A stretch of DNA of 21,778 nt, taken from contig MU128946.1 in assembly GCA_014904985.1 (NCBI GenBank), forward strand, positions 205,126 to 226,903, given 5' to 3'. Made by a program: the position numbers and the translations under genes. Positions 19,773 through 21,778 of this stretch are shown in pieces. The stretch is from Hydnum rufescens UP504 (lineage: Eukaryota > Basidiomycota > Agaricomycetes > Cantharellales > Hydnaceae). The notes beneath the pieces are model-generated. The model saw nothing but the letters and a program-made list of their open reading frames with translations, was not told the origin of the DNA and did no database searches. Each line of letters starts with the position of its first letter. Position 1 is the stretch's first letter.

Positions 19773-19873
19773 TCTCAGGATTTCCGCTGTTACTCCAGAC
19801 TACAGGTCAGCCTTCATGTATTCGTATTCATATTACATAATCTCAGGATTTCCGCTGTTACTCCGGACTACAG
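19773..19873 (+). repeat. 33-bp direct repeat in the LTR, period 68 bp
   Basis: The segment at 19773-19805, starting tctcaggatttccgctgtta, recurs at 19841-19873 with a single A/G difference, which creates a CCGG site in the second copy. It lies downstream of the TATA motif, so it would be transcribed. Confidence 0.8.
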
Positions 19874-20062
19874 CTCCGAGTATTATCCAGTCGACTCCAC
19901 GAGCTTAAGGACCGCTGTGCTCATTTCCGCCTAGTCCCTTCCGGGCTGCTGGACCGCTCCTCCGACATCCCTAACCTCCTTATCTCATTCTTGCCCAGAT
20001 TCTTGCGGACTTAGCCGGACTTACACCGGACTTAGCTGGAATTATTTGTGTTTACATTTGTT

Positions 20063-20080
20063 TGGTGCCCTCGTTGCAGC
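20063..20080 (+). other. Candidate primer-binding site
   Basis: TGGTGCCCTCGTTGCAGC starts with TGG, the complement of a tRNA 3' CCA, followed by a plausible acceptor-stem complement, and lies 6 bases after the proposed LTR end. The tRNA was not identified. Confidence 0.45.
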
Positions 20081-20170
20081 GTGGCCCTGACAGAAGACCA
20101 AAGCTCTCTCACAAGCCCACCATCTGGATTGCTTAGTATCGCCGATTTCCCTCCCACTCCTCATTCCGAA

Positions 20171-21275
20171 ATGTCTGACGGTGCTCCAGTAGCCATTACT
20201 GCCGACCACCTCCAACACCTCCTCACCCAACTCCAACAACAAAATGCTGCCCTCCATGAGGAGCTGGACAACATGCGGAACCAAGGGACACATGTCGCTG
20301 GCTTTGTGTCAGCTGCAGTCCAGCAGACACTCCAGCAGCACCCTCCGCCTACCCAGTCTGCTCGCGAGGCCAAGGGAGCTGACCCCGAACCATTCTCTGG
20401 CGATCGGAAGAAAACGGAGAGTTTCCTATGCTCCGTCCGGCTGAACATTGCCCTCCAACCTAGAGTCTATCCAACAGAGTTGCACAAAATCCTGTACACA
20501 CTCTCCTGGATGAAGGATGGAACTGCCGGAGCATGGGCGGAAAGTCTCTCCACCTCCTTCCTAGATCCGGAAACCCACAATCCATATGAGACCTTTGAAG
20601 GGTTCCTGGTTGCCTTTGAAAGTGCTTTCGGAGAACCGGACCAGGAGTTCACTGCACGATCCCAACTCCGGAATCTGAAACAAGGGAAGATGTCCGCAGA
20701 GGAATACACCTGCGCACTTTGACGCCCTGGCAGGACGAACTGGTTCGGAGAGGAAGCATTGATTGATGCGTATCAGTGGGGCCTCAATGAAAGACTGTTG
20801 GAAAAAATGCCCTCAGTGATCTGCCAGAGACACTCGGAGGATGGCAGGACACAGCACGGTGTCTGGATAACCTATATCTCCGGTTCCGACAAGCCACATC
20901 CGGTACAACCCCATACACTCCGAGAAACCCCCCGACATCCATGGAGAAACCCCGGACAGCAGCACCTGTCACTCCTAGACTGACCACACTCCCTCCTGCA
21001 CCGACACCCTCCTCATTGACTTCATTCACTCCCATGGATGTAGACTCGACTTGGAAATGAGAGGCACGACAGTGTTATAACTGTCAAGAGTTGGGACACA
21101 TCTCTCATGACTGCCCCCACCCGCGGAAGCCACAACAATTCATCCGCGCCACGGAAGACATTGGAGCAATCATCCGCAAGGAGTTACGGAAACTGTTCCC
21201 AGCTCCGAAGAATGCCTCAGAAGCTCAGGGATTGCCTCCGCAGGATTTTCCCAATGGTCAGCAGTGAAGGATGCG
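20171..21275 (+). pseudogene. gag: Ty3/gypsy Gag (capsid and zinc knuckle), frameshifted
   Basis: Gag forms the virus-like particle and binds element RNA. The chosen start ATG (MSDGAPVAITAD) is at 20171. A coiled-coil-like stretch, LQHLLTQLQQQNAALHEEL, covers residues about 15-33, followed by PEPFSGDRKKTESFL, the usual opening of the retrotransposon gag capsid domain. TGA at 20720-20722 and a nearby pair of indels interrupt it; the same frame resumes with EEALIDAYQWGLNERLLEKM. At about 20820 the frame changes and reads LPETLGGWQDTARCLDNLYL, then a Pro/Thr linker, TGA at 21058-21060, and the CCHC knuckle CYNCQELGHISHDC at 21073-21114. That frame ends at TGA 21265-21267. Domain order and the knuckle make the identity firm. 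Confidence 0.8.
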
Positions 21276-21460
21276 TCCTGCCTGACCAACAGATTCTCCT
21301 CTCTCGAAAACTGTACATACAGGAGTTGGAAATGACATGTTTTTCTCCGACGATGAGAGTGACGAATCTGAAAGCGTATCAACTGAGGTTGACCCTGTCT
21401 ACAACCCCCCCCTTCTATCCGCCTCCTTTCCGAAGACCCCAGATGAGCCACAGAGATCAA

Positions 21461-21670
21461 GGTGAAAATCCAATCACCATGGACTGGAGCGATCTGTGCT
21501 GGAAAGGCCCTACTGGACTCTGGAGCCACCGGAATGTTCATGGACCCGACCTTCGCAAAGGAAAATGGTCTAGACATATGACCCCTTGCACGCCTGATCC
21601 CAGTCTACAATGTTGATGGAACACTGAATGAAATGGGGTCTGTCCAAAAGGAAAAAAAAAAAAGACTTAA
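21461..21670 (+). pseudogene. Ty3/gypsy aspartic protease, partial
   Basis: In a third frame the sequence reads KALLDSGATGMFMDPTFAKE, with the retropepsin catalytic signature DSGAT at 21516-21530, then a TGA at 21579-21581 and PLARLIPVYNVDGTLNEMGS. This is the usual N-terminal half of a gypsy protease, which matures Gag-Pol. After GSVQKE the frame enters an A-run and ends at TAA at 21668-21670. The rest of protease and all of reverse transcriptase and integrase are missing. The stretch between the gag stop and this point (21268-21460) carries acidic Gag-Pro linker residues in shifting frames. Confidence 0.75.
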
Positions 21671-21671
21671 A

Positions 21672-21777
21672 AAGTCACTGGGAAGCCCTCTACATGAAAT
21701 ACTGAGCCAAAGGATAGTTGCAGGACCTAAGGTTAGAGTTGCTGGACATCCAAGGAAAAGTGAGTAATAACAAAGTC
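21672..21777 (-). repeat. Right arm of a ~105-bp inverted repeat
   Basis: This is the inverted partner of 19297-19400. It may go on beyond the window, since the match reaches the last bases. It starts about 25 bases after the gypsy protease fragment ends in an A-run (about 21651-21663). Confidence 0.85.
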
Positions 21778-21778
21778 A

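Larger units (their letters stand above)
19438..20056 (+). repeat. 5' long terminal repeat of the gypsy element
   Basis: The proposed LTR opens TGTCAGGG and closes TTTACA, giving TG...CA ends just before a primer-binding-like sequence. It contains a CCGG-rich minisatellite (19456-19496, units of cactccggncc), a TATA-like motif at 19729, a 7-bp stem at 19754-19760 with 19769-19775, and a 33-bp direct repeat. An alternative 3' end is ccctgaca at 20085-20092, which mirrors the first eight bases exactly. The missing 3' LTR prevents confirmation. Confidence 0.55.
19438..21670 (+). mobile_element. Ty3/gypsy LTR retrotransposon, 5' fragment
   Basis: The order LTR, primer-binding site, gag with CCHC zinc knuckle, aspartic protease fits the 5' part of a Ty3/gypsy element. 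Reverse transcriptase, RNase H, integrase and the 3' LTR are absent, at least up to the window end. The element is rich in CpG (many CCGG), in sharp contrast with everything upstream, so it probably arrived later or escaped methylation. It is nonetheless dead: it is truncated in or just after the protease, with several frameshifts and stops in gag-pro. It lies between the two inverted-repeat arms. Confidence 0.85.

Noticed and set aside
21107..21616. 169-codon plus-strand ORF as a real protein
   Set aside because: It crosses the gag knuckle and protease regions out of frame; the recognisable zinc knuckle and DSGAT motif lie in other frames.
1..21778. CRISPR arrays, tRNA or rRNA genes, bacterial operon signals
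   Set aside because: None are visible. Introns and gene families are fungal, and the short repeats lack regular unit and spacer structure.

Overview
This window looks like transposon-rich chromosomal DNA of a mushroom-forming basidiomycete (Agaricomycete). The pointers are very short GT...AG introns (about 50-70 nt), a telomere-linked-helicase-type RecQ gene with an OrsD-like Cys/His N-terminus, a member of a large repetitive protein family that I know only from Agaricomycetes, and a Ty3/gypsy element. I cannot name the species. Apart from the gypsy element almost nothing is intact. About 19 kb is strongly depleted in CpG, and several in-frame TGA stops fall where a CGA arginine would be expected. 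This is the pattern left by cytosine methylation and deamination.

Layout. 1-1.3 kb: copy 1 of a diverged long repeat. 1.8-8.0 kb, minus strand: a decayed telomere-linked-helicase-like pseudogene. From its N to its C terminus it holds a Cys/His OrsD-like region, conserved helical blocks, a block resembling the catalytic part of a tyrosine recombinase, a RecQ-type helicase core and a Cys-rich tail. An 832-bp element with 29-bp terminal inverted repeats is inserted in it. 8.0-10.2 kb: non-coding DNA with short dispersed repeats. 10.2-11.2 kb: copy 2 of the long repeat, in the same orientation, so the helicase gene lies between two direct repeats. 11.2-14.0 kb: scraps of unrecognised coding sequence, including a probable spliced fragment at 13.1-13.5 kb. 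14.2-14.6 kb: a TATA-like motif followed by a run of hairpins. 14.9-16.2 kb, minus strand: two low-complexity ORFs (a proline-rich one ending in an RNase H1 N-terminal-like motif, and a single-pass membrane one). 16.5-18.9 kb, plus strand: a multi-exon pseudogene of the Agaricomycete family. 19.3-21.8 kb: a 5'-end fragment of a Ty3/gypsy retrotransposon (LTR, primer-binding site, gag with zinc knuckle, start of protease) flanked by a pair of about 105-bp inverted repeats.

The genes do not form an operon or pathway. The region reads as nested and decaying mobile DNA. The most interesting points are the recombinase-like block beside the helicase inside long direct repeats, the inverted repeats bracketing a truncated CpG-rich retroelement, and the hairpin cluster at 14.43-14.61 kb. 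All coordinates and matches were worked out by eye; no database search was run.
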